Positions 15,998-25,688 of a DNA stretch of 64,000 nucleotides are shown here, in pieces. The position numbers were made by a program, and so were the translations under genes. Under the pieces are notes generated by a model that saw only the letters and a program-made list of their open reading frames with translations, had not been told where the DNA came from and did no database searches. The stretch covers positions 1 through 64,000 of the forward strand of contig JAGIAT010000018.1 of NCBI GenBank assembly GCA_017744715.1, read 5' to 3'. The number at the start of each line of letters is the position of its first letter. Within the stretch, counting starts at the first letter, position 1. Origin of the DNA: Niabella sp. (GTDB lineage Bacteria > Bacteroidota > Bacteroidia > Chitinophagales > Chitinophagaceae).

Positions 15998-17287
15998 TTA
16001 AGCTCCTGTGGGTTGCCTGTTTAGCAGCTCAAACAGTCCTTCCGCTTCAAATAATAACCGGCCGATCCTCAGGTCGGACCAGCCGCTTCCCAATTTATAG
16101 GTGAATCCCGGGCGGCCATTTTCAATAACACAGGCTATATGATATACGTGCGTTGCATTGCCGGCTACAGCGGGCGTTTCTTTTAGAGCATGCAGATGCG
16201 TGGATATCAGGAAACAGGAGGTATCCGTACGGCTCAGTCCTTCGATGGTTGCCGTAGTAATCGCCAGGGCGTCTTCCTGATTCGTGCCTTTGAACAGTTC
16301 ATCAAAAATTGCAAAACAGCGCCTGCCCGCAGCGGTGTGCTGCAGCACTTCCTTCAGGTTTTTGATCTCATACATAAAATGGCTGTAGCCGTTCTGCAGG
16401 TCATCCCGGTGATTGATGAAGACGGAAATATGATCAAAGAAGGGAATTTCAGCAAAGGATGCCGGTATTGCAAGACCCGTATGGGCCAGAAAAACACAAA
16501 GACCGATGGATCTGAGCAAGGTCGATTTGCCGGCCATATTCGGGCCTGTGAGTAAGCACACCTGCTTTGTTATATGGATATCATTTTTTGCGGGCTCCTT
16601 TACCAGGGGATGATAAAGGTCCCGGATCGTTAGAGCTTTTGCTCCCGGAACCGGGAAGGTAAACCTGTGCCGCACAATAGCGATGCTGATGGATGTATAT
16701 GCTTCAAACAAAAAGAGCCGCGACCAGAAAAGGCTCCAGCTGCCGTCCTTTTTACGGGCTGCTATTTTTTGGGAAAGCTGCCGTACCTCCTTTCTTCCGA
16801 ACCGGTTTTCGTTTAAACGTTCTGCATAATACCGCAGATCAAAAAATGTTAACAATTGCTCCATCGCCTCCGGTTGGCCACGATACACCTCCGGGAAAAT
16901 GGTACGGTTGATGGCCGCAATCCATTGCTGTAACAGCCGGTCAAAGAAAAGCACAAATTGTGCATACCGGCTGATCAGGACCTGCAGTTCATCTTTATTA
17001 GTAAAAAGCGCCATCCAGTGATTCGGAACCGGTTCCGCCACCTGTTCTACAAACTGGTGTACTTCGGCAAACTCCGCTTTTGCATAATTGTAAGACTGCA
17101 GGATCCGGTAGTTTTTTACAAAGCCCTGTAATACTTGCTGACGCCCGATGATAGCGGCTATTGAAGGGAGCGGTTTGGTGAGCAGCTCCGCAAGCACCTG
17201 TTCTGAAAACCGGTTATTGGTGTAGTTAAAAACAGGTAATATCTCCGTTAAGATATTCAGATCAGTGATGTGGTGATTGATGGTCAA
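15998..17287 (-). CDS. MutS-family DNA-binding ATPase (non-canonical MutS)
   Basis: This is a MutS-related ATPase of 429 residues, about half the length of mismatch-repair MutS1. It lacks the mismatch-recognition N-terminal domain. The lever and clamp-like helices come first. The ATPase follows with Walker A TGPNMAGKST around residues 246-255, the signal region FFDHISVFINHRDDLQNGYSHFMYEI, and Walker B CFAIFDELFKGTN. The C-terminal ISTHLHAL segment supplies the His switch. Similar short MutS-like proteins are common in Bacteroidota and have no established role in mismatch repair. The region downstream of its start carries tandem repeats. Confidence 0.85.
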   Translation of the reverse strand: MTINHHITDLNILTEILPVFNYTNNRFSEQVLAELLTKPLPSIAAIIGRQQVLQGFVKNYRILQSYNYAKAEFAEVHQFVEQVAEPVPNHWMALFTNKDELQVLISRYAQFVLFFDRLLQQWIAAINRTIFPEVYRGQPEAMEQLLTFFDLRYYAERLNENRFGRKEVRQLSQKIAARKKDGSWSLFWSRLFLFEAYTSISIAIVRHRFTFPVPGAKALTIRDLYHPLVKEPAKNDIHITKQVCLLTGPNMAGKSTLLRSIGLCVFLAHTGLAIPASFAEIPFFDHISVFINHRDDLQNGYSHFMYEIKNLKEVLQHTAAGRRCFAIFDELFKGTNQEDALAITTATIEGLSRTDTSCFLISTHLHALKETPAVAGNATHVYHIACVIENGRPGFTYKLGSGWSDLRIGRLLFEAEGLFELLNRQPTGA

Positions 17288-17528
17288 TGAAACAGCGTTT
17301 TTGTATTGAAATTACTGGATTGTGACAGGATTCGTATTGCAGATGTCTTAAGTGTTTCATAAAACCACCAGCACTGGTGCTTTAGTGGGCTGCAACGCTT
17401 TTTCAACTGATTCAACCGTACAAAATTTAACAATATTTTACGTCCGGCCAACAGCATGCGCTCTATCCGTTTCCCAAATTTCAGCATTTTTACCCGGGAA
17501 CGGATAGCGGAACCATATACGAACACCG

Positions 17529-17605
17529 CAGCCAGGATACAGCCAGGATACAGCCAGGATACAGAAACGATATACAAAGGATACAGAAAGGATACAGAAA
17601 ACATG
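17529..17605. repeat. Tandem array of an 11-base unit
   Basis: Seven consecutive 11-base units can be laid out. The first three are identical (CAGCCAGGATA at 17529-17539, 17540-17550 and 17551-17561). The next four (17562-17605) drift through CAGAAACGATA, TACAAAGGATA, CAGAAAGGATA and CAGAAAACATG. The array is in the intergenic region upstream of the MutS-like gene. Confidence 0.85.
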
Positions 17606-17610
17606 CGTTT

Positions 17611-17680
17611 TGAGGTCAGGAGGGATCAGGCGGGATCAGAAGGGATCAGGAGAGATCAGGAGGGATCAGGAGGGATCAAA
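17611..17680. repeat. Tandem array of a 10-base unit
   Basis: About seven 10-base units follow the 11-base array after a few bases. The core is AGGGATCAGG, with variants CGGGATCAGA and AGAGATCAGG. The unit is purine-rich on the plus strand. Confidence 0.85.
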
Positions 17681-17751
17681 AAAAGAAACCGGCATCTAAA
17701 TTTCCCAACTTTATGCAAGTAACATCCATTGATTCAGGTTAAAAAACAGAA

Positions 17752-18078
17752 ATGATGAAAAGCGTAACCCATATGGTTTTAAACAACACTACCGGCGGTA
17801 AGGAACGCCTTGTTATTGCCAACGATCGTAACGGAAGCGTGTGGAGCAAATTGTTTGTAAAGCGCGGTGCGGTTATGGAACAGCAAACCCTGCATGGTGG
17901 TCTGTTTCGATTTGCGGCCGATATAGGGCTGAGCCCGGCAGCGCTTCGTTTGAATGGCCCTTCATCTGGTGGCCAAAGACAGCGTTGCTGTTGTTTTGAG
18001 AACCGGCTTTTTTTGCTTCATTATGGCGTATTGAAGCAGTATCCCATTGCTAAAAAAACAGGGGCCGTTCAGGAATGA
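17752..18078 (+). CDS. Doubtful small ORF, possible gene remnant
   Basis: This 108-residue frame starts MMKSVTHMVLNNTTGGKERL. The first ~65 residues have a plausible protein-like composition. The rest turns odd (a QRQRCCCFENR stretch) and runs into the terminator hairpin of the convergent susCD genes. I recognise no family. It may be a frameshifted remnant or chance coding. The ~370-base stretch between the tandem repeats and susD holds nothing else that I can support. Confidence 0.2.
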   Translation: MMKSVTHMVLNNTTGGKERLVIANDRNGSVWSKLFVKRGAVMEQQTLHGGLFRFAADIGLSPAALRLNGPSSGGQRQRCCCFENRLFLLHYGVLKQYPIAKKTGAVQE

Positions 18079-18086
18079 ACGGCCCC
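18061..18086 (-). terminator. Terminator of the susC-susD operon
   Basis: GGGGCCGTTC at 18061-18070 pairs perfectly with GAACGGCCCC at 18077-18086 around a 6-base loop. On the minus strand the hairpin is followed by TGTTTTTTTT. It lies about 60 bases after the susD stop. Confidence 0.85.
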
Positions 18087-18145
18087 GATACACAGGAAGT
18101 GTATTTGCTTGTAATGACTTCCAGGTACTTTATGATGGATGAAAA

Positions 18146-20017
18146 CTATTCGACAATCAGGGGCTTTACATTATTTTGAGCACCGGGATACCCGATATTC
18201 TGATTGATGACGCCCTTTAAGTTGGTGTTAATGGCGTTTGCAGGTACAGGCCACAATATATGGTGCACACTCACTTTATACTCGGCCCATTTATGTTTTA
18301 CACCTTTGTTATAAAAATTGCTCCGGCTCACAACCCGGTCATACCAGAAGTTAATACCCATTTGCTTTACATTGGAATTAATGCCGCCGGGCCCGCTGAT
18401 ATTCTCCAGTTTATAAACTTGTCCGCCAAAGATCTCGCAGGGCTTGCCGGTTTTGGCATAGGTATAAGCGATCCGCACCAGTTCGATATGCCGGTTTTCT
18501 TCGTAATAAAGTTCGCGGGCGCGTTCATCGAGGATCTCACCGATATTGACGTCGGCAGCAGTTAAAGGAGTTGCCCCGGCACGTGTGCGTACTTCATTCA
18601 GCGCAACAGCGGCTGATCCCAGATCATTCTTCCAGTAATAACATTCGGCCAGCATCAGGTATACTTCTGCCGAACGGTAAATATACCAGGGTGTTTCACC
18701 TCCTGCCCATTGAGCCTGCGACGGATCCGGAACAAATATTTTATAATGGGGCCAGGAAAACCAAAGCCGGATGGTATCTTCCACACTCATAGCTGCCGGT
18801 TTCACAAAATTCTTTCCGTACCAGGGGCTATTGATCTTTTTTAAGTCGGGGTGATTATATTTCAGATCTTCCATCCTGCGCCAACTGTCTTTATTTAAGA
18901 TGCCCCGCATATCGGTGGCCTCTTTATCTGTACGCCATATTTCGTTGGTATAATACCAGGTGGGGCGCAATCTGCCGATTCCCCGTCCGTAGGTTTTATT
19001 CAGATCCATTGCAGGATCACTTTCAGCCGGATCGATAATAACACTTGTTCCAGCTCTGCCATCAGGTGTTTTGAGGTTGCCGCTGTTCCAGAAGGGAACC
19101 GCATTGCGCATGGTCTGTATGCGTGCATTTGGACTTTCCGCAAGTTCTGTTTCGGGGTAGGCTACCACATACATCAGGCCCTCGGTGTTGGATGTACTTA
19201 GCTTCGCTTCTACGCTATGTAAGTCAAACATCAGGTTGGTATTGGGCTTTGTGGCGTTGCTGGTAAAGCGGGTTTTCATTAATGGGTGGTTAGCTACGAT
19301 TTCTTTTCCTACTTCGATTGCACGGTCAAAATCGGTAAGGGCCATACACACCTTCATGAGCAGTACCCCACAAGCGGCTTTTGAGGTACGGCCGCGATCT
19401 ACTTTCTCCGGAACCCACTGGTAGGCAAATTCCAGGTCTTTTTTCATACGTGCCAGAATACTCCAGCGGTCGTAGGTAAAAAAGTCGTATTTAGGCTCAC
19501 TATATTCCTTTTCCAGGAAGGGTACATCCCCAAACTGGTGTGTCAGTTTAAAATACCGGTAGGCTCTGTGAAAATAAGCGGAACCTAACACCGCGTTCTT
19601 TTCAGCTTCGTCCTTAAATATGGCAGTGTCGATCCTGGAGATGACTGTATTTGCATATTTAATGCCTTTATAACCCTCATACCAGTACCAGCCTACCTTG
19701 GTATAATCGTTATGGTTCAACTGGGCATCCGGCAACAGCGATGCATCCATATTCATTTGAGGGCCGGCTTTATCTGTTGTTCCCTCTACTGCTACTTCCG
19801 ACTGGATGATTTCTGTAAGTATGGGAGCGGCATCCCCAAAATATTCATGGCGCATATTCCGTTCGCAGGCGGCCAGTGCAAAATACATACCCTGGGCATT
19901 AACCAACGTAGTATTGGGGTCATATTTTGATAACTGGTCCGGCTTTAGCCAGCTCTTGCTGCACGCGGCTGATAAGACTATTATCAGTACAATGTTTATA
20001 TAAAGATATCTTTTCAT
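18146..20017 (-). CDS. SusD/RagB family outer-membrane lipoprotein
   Basis: SusD-like lipoproteins sit on the cell surface as the lid of a SusC TonB-dependent channel and capture glycans or peptides. The 623-residue product begins with a lipoprotein signal (MKRYLYINIVLIIVLSAAC). The N-terminal TPR-rich half includes VLGSAYFHRAYRYFKLTHQFGDVPFLEKEY. RSAEVYLMLAECYYW and LNEVRTRAGATPLTAADV, followed by ILDERARELYYEENRHIELVRI, are the classic C-terminal SusD segments. It lies 10 bases downstream of its SusC partner and is the last gene before a strong terminator. No glycoside hydrolase, sulfatase or anti-sigma gene is next to the pair, so the cargo cannot be read from context. Confidence 0.93.
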   Translation of the reverse strand: MKRYLYINIVLIIVLSAACSKSWLKPDQLSKYDPNTTLVNAQGMYFALAACERNMRHEYFGDAAPILTEIIQSEVAVEGTTDKAGPQMNMDASLLPDAQLNHNDYTKVGWYWYEGYKGIKYANTVISRIDTAIFKDEAEKNAVLGSAYFHRAYRYFKLTHQFGDVPFLEKEYSEPKYDFFTYDRWSILARMKKDLEFAYQWVPEKVDRGRTSKAACGVLLMKVCMALTDFDRAIEVGKEIVANHPLMKTRFTSNATKPNTNLMFDLHSVEAKLSTSNTEGLMYVVAYPETELAESPNARIQTMRNAVPFWNSGNLKTPDGRAGTSVIIDPAESDPAMDLNKTYGRGIGRLRPTWYYTNEIWRTDKEATDMRGILNKDSWRRMEDLKYNHPDLKKINSPWYGKNFVKPAAMSVEDTIRLWFSWPHYKIFVPDPSQAQWAGGETPWYIYRSAEVYLMLAECYYWKNDLGSAAVALNEVRTRAGATPLTAADVNIGEILDERARELYYEENRHIELVRIAYTYAKTGKPCEIFGGQVYKLENISGPGGINSNVKQMGINFWYDRVVSRSNFYNKGVKHKWAEYKVSVHHILWPVPANAINTNLKGVINQNIGYPGAQNNVKPLIVE

Positions 20018-20027
20018 GATGAAAAAA

Positions 20028-23000
20028 TTAAAGAGTTAAATTGAGGCTCAGGTTATAGGTGCGAGGTGTGGGTTGGCCCGGTGTGTATTCGTTGCCGTCG
20101 GAATTCCGGGTGCGGTAACCTCCTGATTCCGGATCTCCGTATTTCCAGTAAGGCGCCCAGAATGCCACATTTCTTACTGCCGCCGAAACGCGCGCTGTTT
20201 GAACATTGATCCTTTTTAATAACGATTGCGGCAATGCGTAAGATAATGAGATATTATCCAGTCGTATAAAGGACCGTTCGACGTAGTTGGTGCCAATATT
20301 TTTTGAGCCGATACGGGCATAGTCGTTGATGGGGTTTTCCGGTGTCCACCGGGGTTGTACATAATCGGTAGCGCGGTCCGGGAAGCTATTGTTGTTGGCA
20401 GCCCGGTTAAACTGCTCCTTTTGACCCCAGCTGGAATAAATGAAAATGGAAAGTGTAAATCTTTTGTAATCAAAATCATTTCTCCATGTCCAGCGGAAAC
20501 GGGGACTCTTGTAGCCCAGGAAAACTTTGTCTGCGTCCGTCATTACGCTATCCCCGTTCTGATCCTTATATTTAAAATCACCAGGTGCAAGGTTGCCATA
20601 TTTGTTTGCTACAGCTTCTTCTCCCTTTTGCCATACGCCAATACGTTCGTAATCCCAGAACTGATCAGGATCTTTGCCAATAAACCATTTGTTTTTGATG
20701 TCGTCCGCTTCTTTCTGGCCGATCACATTTCCATTCGCGTCTTTAATATTAATGATATCGCCATAGAGATGCACAATCTTCCTCCGGTTCAGCATGAATA
20801 TAAAACCGGAGTTCCAGTTGAAGTCCGATTTCTGGATAATATTCCCGTTCAGTGAAATTTCGATTCCTTTGTTATTTAATTGTCCCAGGTTGGCAGCCAC
20901 ACTGTTAAAACCAATGATCTCGGGCAGGGCACGGTCAACCAACAGGTCAATCGTAGTAGCGGTATAGGCATCAATGCTACCACTCAGCCTGCTTTTAAAC
21001 AGGGAAAAATCCAATCCTATGTTATAGGAAGACTTGCTTTCCCATTTTAAGCCCAGGTTGGCCATGCGGTTTACATAAAGCTGGGGAAAGAGATACACTT
21101 TTCCGCTCTGGTCGATGTAAGGATGCAGGCCGGAGGTCATGTCAGAAAGGGCTTCATACTGACCAATATCCCGGTTGCCGTTTTTTCCCCATGAAAGCCG
21201 CAGTTTGCCATAGTCTAACCAACTGGCTGTTTGGCTCATGAACTTTTCTTCTGAAAAATCCCAGGCAAAGGCAAGGGCCGGAAACGTAGCCCGGGGGTTT
21301 TGTGCTCCAAAAGCAGAGTAGCCATCCCGTCTTACAGAAGCGGTGAGCATGTATTTATCCTTAAAAGAATAATATAACCGGGCCATCAGTGCATCACCTG
21401 TCCGGTAAGTATCATCACTTTCGTTAAAAGGGTTGGCGCCCGCCTGTATGCGATGCCAGCTCAGGATGTCGGCGCCATAATAGTTGGTGGTAGTGGCCTT
21501 GGTTTGCCAAAACTGGCCTTTTTCTGCATTTTGCAGCAGGGTTACCTCGATATTGTGGTCATCAAAACGTTTCTTCCACCTTAGTACATTATCGATCTGC
21601 CAGTTATATGTTTTCTCATTGGTACGCTCGGTGCTTCCGCCTGTGGCCGTCCACTGGGGGTTTTTTGAAGATTCGTGATTGTAATAATCGTGCCAGGTAA
21701 AGGAAGGTGTGAAATTGGACTGAAACTCAAAACCCAGCGGCAATGTTATGATGCCGTAAATACTTGAATTAAGCGTATTATACATGCTTTTCCGGTCCCT
21801 GTATAAATTATCATGAAACGGGTTTACCGGCGTAGCGTCTCCAGTTGGAAGCCGCCTGTAAATGCTGCTGGGATCATCGAGATTGTTTGAGCCGTAAGGG
21901 GAGATAATGGCTGACTGACCCCAATCTGCCTGCAGGAAACCTTCATTCCGTACGGCAAAATTGGTATTGGCACCTACTTTAAGAAAGGAGGTGATCTTTG
22001 ATTCAAGATTTAACCGGGTTCTGAAATTTGTAAAACGGTTCCCCACCACAATACCTTCCCGGTCCACATAGTTGAGCGAGAAGTAGTAGTTTGAGTTTTC
22101 ATTTTTATTGGAAACGGCTGCGGTATAATCCTGTTGAAAACCTTTTTGAAAAACAAGGTCCTGCCAATTGGTAACTTTATTTGCTATATAGTTATCAATT
22201 TCCGGTGCTTTTAACTCGAGTCGGGTTAACCAGGCGCGGATCAGTTGTTCATCGGTTACGGATGTTACCGGCGTTTTTTGATCATAGTTGTACCAGTCCA
22301 GCGCTTTTACATTGGTTAGGTTACGCGGGTCTACAAACATTTCGGGGTACTGGTTTAGAAAGGCATCTGTTCTTTTTCCCACCTCGTAGTCGTAGCGCCA
22401 TTTCAGGAACTCTTCACCATTCATTACCCGCGGCATGCCGGCCTTTTCAACAAACCCTACGTTTGCATTAAAAGTGATCCTCGGTTTTCCGGAAACTCCT
22501 TTTTTAGTGGTAATCAATACCACGCCGTTAGCGGCTTTTGCGCCGTAAACAGCGGTGGCACTGGCGTCTTTAAGGATGTCGATGGATTGAATATCATTCG
22601 GATTCAGATCGGCGAACGTTCCGTCAAAAATAACACCGTCAACTACGTTTAGCGGGTTGCTGCCGGCTTTAAGGGTTCCTGATCCCCGCACAAGAATGTC
22701 GGCGTCTCCTTTCGCTGTATTTCCCGGATTGCTCTGGCCGATAATGATACCGGCTGCATTACCACGCAGCAGGTCCTGTACCGACCGGGGTGCTTCTTTT
22801 TCCAGTTTTGTTGCCTGTACGGAAGCAACAGCTCCGGTAAGATCTTTTCGCTTTGCCGTGCCGTATCCGATTACTACTACCTCGTCCAATCCCATGGTTT
22901 CTGCGGTCATAACAATCTCCAGGGACGCGTTTCCTGTTACCGCTTGCTCCTGTGGCTGATAGCCCGTTGACGTAAATTCGAGCTTCGCTCCGGCTTTCTC

Positions 23001-23213
23001 CGGTACATGGATGGTAAATGCGCCTTTTGGATTGGTGATCACTCCCGTATTGGAGCCTTTGATCAGGACCGAAACGCCGGGTATCGGGGTGCCACTCTGG
23101 TTGGTAACCACACCGGTGATCGTCCACCGGTTGCCCTGCGCCATGGCGGGATCTGCTTTCCACATGCCGATAAGTGTCAAACACACAATTATCCAGTTTC
23201 TACAGCTGTTCAT
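20028..23213 (-). CDS. SusC/RagA family TonB-linked outer-membrane protein
   Basis: This is a 1061-residue TonB-dependent transporter that imports the ligand caught by its SusD partner. After the signal peptide (ending in PAMAQG) comes a carboxypeptidase-regulatory-like domain (ITGVVTNQSGTPIPGVSVLIKGSNTG). The TonB-box-like stretch LDEVVVIGYGTAKRKDLTGAV follows near residue 110, then the plug (VQDLLRGNAAGI, VVDGVIFDG, IDILKDASATAVYGAKAANGVVLITTKKG) and the 22-strand barrel, which ends in NLSLNLTL. There is no N-terminal STN domain, so it is not expected to signal to an anti-sigma factor. susD follows after 10 bases. Confidence 0.95.
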   Translation of the reverse strand: MNSCRNWIIVCLTLIGMWKADPAMAQGNRWTITGVVTNQSGTPIPGVSVLIKGSNTGVITNPKGAFTIHVPEKAGAKLEFTSTGYQPQEQAVTGNASLEIVMTAETMGLDEVVVIGYGTAKRKDLTGAVASVQATKLEKEAPRSVQDLLRGNAAGIIIGQSNPGNTAKGDADILVRGSGTLKAGSNPLNVVDGVIFDGTFADLNPNDIQSIDILKDASATAVYGAKAANGVVLITTKKGVSGKPRITFNANVGFVEKAGMPRVMNGEEFLKWRYDYEVGKRTDAFLNQYPEMFVDPRNLTNVKALDWYNYDQKTPVTSVTDEQLIRAWLTRLELKAPEIDNYIANKVTNWQDLVFQKGFQQDYTAAVSNKNENSNYYFSLNYVDREGIVVGNRFTNFRTRLNLESKITSFLKVGANTNFAVRNEGFLQADWGQSAIISPYGSNNLDDPSSIYRRLPTGDATPVNPFHDNLYRDRKSMYNTLNSSIYGIITLPLGFEFQSNFTPSFTWHDYYNHESSKNPQWTATGGSTERTNEKTYNWQIDNVLRWKKRFDDHNIEVTLLQNAEKGQFWQTKATTTNYYGADILSWHRIQAGANPFNESDDTYRTGDALMARLYYSFKDKYMLTASVRRDGYSAFGAQNPRATFPALAFAWDFSEEKFMSQTASWLDYGKLRLSWGKNGNRDIGQYEALSDMTSGLHPYIDQSGKVYLFPQLYVNRMANLGLKWESKSSYNIGLDFSLFKSRLSGSIDAYTATTIDLLVDRALPEIIGFNSVAANLGQLNNKGIEISLNGNIIQKSDFNWNSGFIFMLNRRKIVHLYGDIINIKDANGNVIGQKEADDIKNKWFIGKDPDQFWDYERIGVWQKGEEAVANKYGNLAPGDFKYKDQNGDSVMTDADKVFLGYKSPRFRWTWRNDFDYKRFTLSIFIYSSWGQKEQFNRAANNNSFPDRATDYVQPRWTPENPINDYARIGSKNIGTNYVERSFIRLDNISLSYALPQSLLKRINVQTARVSAAVRNVAFWAPYWKYGDPESGGYRTRNSDGNEYTPGQPTPRTYNLSLNLTL

Positions 23214-23575
23214 GATTTAAATTTGGTTTAGTTTAATATTGGAGAACCATTTTTGGGAAATAAATTGCACAACAATCCTACCGTCAACATGCCCGAAGGG
23301 TATGCTGCCAGCGTTTAATAAATCATTTTTTTAAAAAGAATACAATCGTTATTCCGATTTTTACATTTCGCATGCTCAAGCAATACAAATCTAACGAATA
23401 AATAACGAATAAAAAGCACAGAACTGTATAAAGGATTTACGAAAACGTTGTAAATCGTTTGTTTCCCGGATATCTTTTTTATTGCAGGAAAGTCACTTAA
23501 AACGTATATGGCTGAATGGCAACGGTATGGAGCAAAGATGGAGAAAACCCCTGCTGACAGCGGTATAATACGGGA
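23214..23575. other. Upstream region of susC
   Basis: About 360 bases carry no gene. A consensus -7 box on the minus strand lies at 23386-23393, and next to it is a short direct repeat AACGAATAAA (about 23393-23402 and 23405-23414). The implied susC leader is about 165 bases. No obvious riboswitch or sRNA structure is visible. Confidence 0.4.
23386..23393 (-). promoter_or_regulatory. Candidate -7 box for susC-susD
   Basis: On the minus strand this reads TAGATTTG, matching TAnnTTTG. No TTTG is seen at the expected -33 position, so the call is tentative. Confidence 0.4.
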
Positions 23576-23580
23576 ACAAA

Positions 23581-23605
23581 AAAGCCGGGAGCGGATCCCG
23601 GCTTT
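23581..23605 (-). terminator. Terminator of the S9 peptidase gene
   Basis: AAAGCCGGGA at 23581-23590 pairs perfectly with TCCCGGCTTT at 23596-23605 around a 5-base loop. On the minus strand a run of seven T follows. It separates the peptidase gene from susC-susD. Confidence 0.85.
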
Positions 23606-23639
23606 CTAATCATTGAATCCTGTAAAAAGAAACAACTGG

Positions 23640-25547
23640 TTACAATGTTTCCTTCAGCCACCCGAAAAATTCGCGCTGCCATACCAGGGCATTCTGGGGT
23701 TTCAGTACCCAGTGATTTTCGTCGGGAAAGAACAGGAACTTGCTTTTGATGCCTCTTAGCTGTGCCGCCTGAAAAGCACCCTGTCCCTGCTCAATAGGTA
23801 CCCGGTAATCTTTTCCACCCTGAACAATCAGGATCGGTGTATCCCAGTTGGCCACTGCATTGAGCGGAGACGCCGCATAAGAGCGTTGTGCGGCTTTATT
23901 CTCTTTTTCCCAGTAATAACCGCCTTTTTCCCATTGCTCAAACCAAAGTTCATCTGTAGTGCCCGTCATGGCGGTAAAGTCAAAAACACCATCATGGGCA
24001 ATAAAGGTTTTAAACCGTTTTTGATGCCGGCCCGCCAGCGCAAAAACAGAATAGCCTCCAAAACTTGCACCTACCGCGGCCCTGCGGTCTTTATCCACAT
24101 AAGGCTCTTTTGATATATCATCAATGGCATCCAGATAATCCTGTATCACTTTTCCACCCCAATCTTTGCTTACATCGGCATTCCATTTCGTGCCGAAGCC
24201 CGGCATCCCGCGCCTGGAAGGAATTACAACAATATAACCCTGCGAGGCCATCAGGTGAAAATTCCACCGGTACGAATAAAACTGTGTGGTGGCAGATTGG
24301 GGCCCACCCTGGCAATACAGGAGTGTGGGGTATTTTTTGGATGGATCAAAGTTGGGCGGATAAACGATCCATTCCATCATTTTTTGCTGGTCGGAAGTAG
24401 TGATCCAGCGGCGCTCTGTTTTAACCGGGGCAATCTGCCGACAGGCTTCATCATTTACATGCGTTAGCTGGGTAAGCGCCCCGGTTTTGAGCTGGAGTTT
24501 GTAGATCTCCGAGGCCCGGGAGATGTCTTCCTTTGCAACAATAAGCGCATCGCCGGTTTGAGCCACGATGGCCGTAATATCAAAGTCACCCCTGGTTATT
24601 TGCTGAATGCGGGGAAGCATGCGGGTAAGGCCGATATCGTTTACCGTAAACAGCTGCTCCGTGCCGTTTACAGGCGCTATAAAGAACAGGCTTTTACCAT
24701 CGTTGCTCCAGATAAAAGAAGATACATTGATCTGGTCATTGTGGCCGGTAAGATTTACGGTAGTACCATTCGTCATTACAACCAGGTCATTTTTATCGGC
24801 TTCATAACCGTCGGTCTTCATCTGCAGCCAGGCCATTTTGCCCTGTTTGTTAAAAGCGGGGGCCACATCGTATCCTTTATTGTTTTCCGTAAGGTTGCTG
24901 GTAACACCGGTGGCAATATCATATGCATAGATATCGGTATTCGTGCTCACCGCATATTCGGTACCGAACTTTTTCTTGGTTACATAAATGATCTGCTTAC
25001 TATCGGGCGACCATATAAAATCTTCATCTCCGCCAAAAGGTTGCTGCGGACAGAAATAGGGTTCGTTGGGCATGATGTCTTTTTTTTCACCGGCCTGCCC
25101 GTTGGCATAGGGCGCAAAAAAAACATGGTCAAAACCGCCATCGAACCACTTATCCCAATGACGGTAGTTGAGGGAGGTGTATACCTGCGCCGATGTTTTA
25201 TCCAGCTCGGGGTAAAGGTCGGCGCCCATTACTTTTTTTAGTTTTACGGCCTCGCTGCTGAGGATGTATTTTCCGTCGGGTGATATCCGGTTGTTATCGA
25301 GCAGGCCTTCCGAACTGGTCAGTTCCGTTGGTTGTCCTCCTGCAAGCGGAATGGCGTATTCTTTTGAATCCAGCTTGTTGGCGGAAATATTGGGGGTTGA
25401 TACTTTATAGATCAGCGACTGTTTGTCTTTCGAGATCCCTACGGCGCTAACCCTGCCCAGCTTTAGCAGGGCTTCCGGGCTGAGTAATGATTGTGCATTG
25501 GCTTTCAGCATAGAAAATGCGGATAGAATGATGAATAATTTTCTCAT
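23640..25547 (-). CDS. S9 family prolyl oligopeptidase / dipeptidyl aminopeptidase
   Basis: This is an exported serine peptidase of 635 residues of the S9 family, with a signal peptide (MRKLFIILSAFSMLKANAQS). A seven-bladed propeller forms the first two thirds: LSPEALLKLGRVSAVGISKDK, then DFIWSPDSKQIIYVTKK and NVSSFIWSNDGKSLFFIAP. The C-terminal alpha/beta hydrolase domain has the nucleophile GASFGGYSVF, the acid in VQGGKDYRVPIEQG and the His in FPDENHWV. It acts in the periplasm on short peptides. It lies upstream of susC-susD on the same strand but is separated by a terminator, so co-transcription is unlikely. Confidence 0.9.
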   Translation of the reverse strand: MRKLFIILSAFSMLKANAQSLLSPEALLKLGRVSAVGISKDKQSLIYKVSTPNISANKLDSKEYAIPLAGGQPTELTSSEGLLDNNRISPDGKYILSSEAVKLKKVMGADLYPELDKTSAQVYTSLNYRHWDKWFDGGFDHVFFAPYANGQAGEKKDIMPNEPYFCPQQPFGGDEDFIWSPDSKQIIYVTKKKFGTEYAVSTNTDIYAYDIATGVTSNLTENNKGYDVAPAFNKQGKMAWLQMKTDGYEADKNDLVVMTNGTTVNLTGHNDQINVSSFIWSNDGKSLFFIAPVNGTEQLFTVNDIGLTRMLPRIQQITRGDFDITAIVAQTGDALIVAKEDISRASEIYKLQLKTGALTQLTHVNDEACRQIAPVKTERRWITTSDQQKMMEWIVYPPNFDPSKKYPTLLYCQGGPQSATTQFYSYRWNFHLMASQGYIVVIPSRRGMPGFGTKWNADVSKDWGGKVIQDYLDAIDDISKEPYVDKDRRAAVGASFGGYSVFALAGRHQKRFKTFIAHDGVFDFTAMTGTTDELWFEQWEKGGYYWEKENKAAQRSYAASPLNAVANWDTPILIVQGGKDYRVPIEQGQGAFQAAQLRGIKSKFLFFPDENHWVLKPQNALVWQREFFGWLKETL

Positions 25548-25580
25548 GTGAAAAAATTTTGTGCGAAGGTACTTGCTTTG

Positions 25581-25676
25581 TTCCAGGTTCCAGGTTTAAA
25601 GTTTCAGGTTCAGGTCCGGTTTCATACTTTATGTACGATACTGAAAACTGAAGACTGAAAACTAAAAACTGCTGGC
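25581..25676. repeat. Low-complexity dispersed repeat between S9 peptidase and BamA-like genes
   Basis: Two kinds of degenerate short repeats are joined: CCAGGTT/TCAGGTT units at about 25581-25615, and AACTGAA/AACTAAA units at about 25637-25672. The second matches the motif seen at 219-265 and 44113-44185. Confidence 0.6.
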
Positions 25677-25688
25677 CGACCGCTTATC

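Noticed and set aside
17284..17604. Minus-strand frame of 106 residues next to the MutS-like gene
   Set aside because: Its first part is a translation of the 11-base tandem array and it has no family likeness, so it is probably chance coding.
23214..23575. Riboswitch or sRNA in the long susC leader
   Set aside because: No conserved aptamer pattern or strong paired stems could be seen apart from the downstream peptidase terminator.
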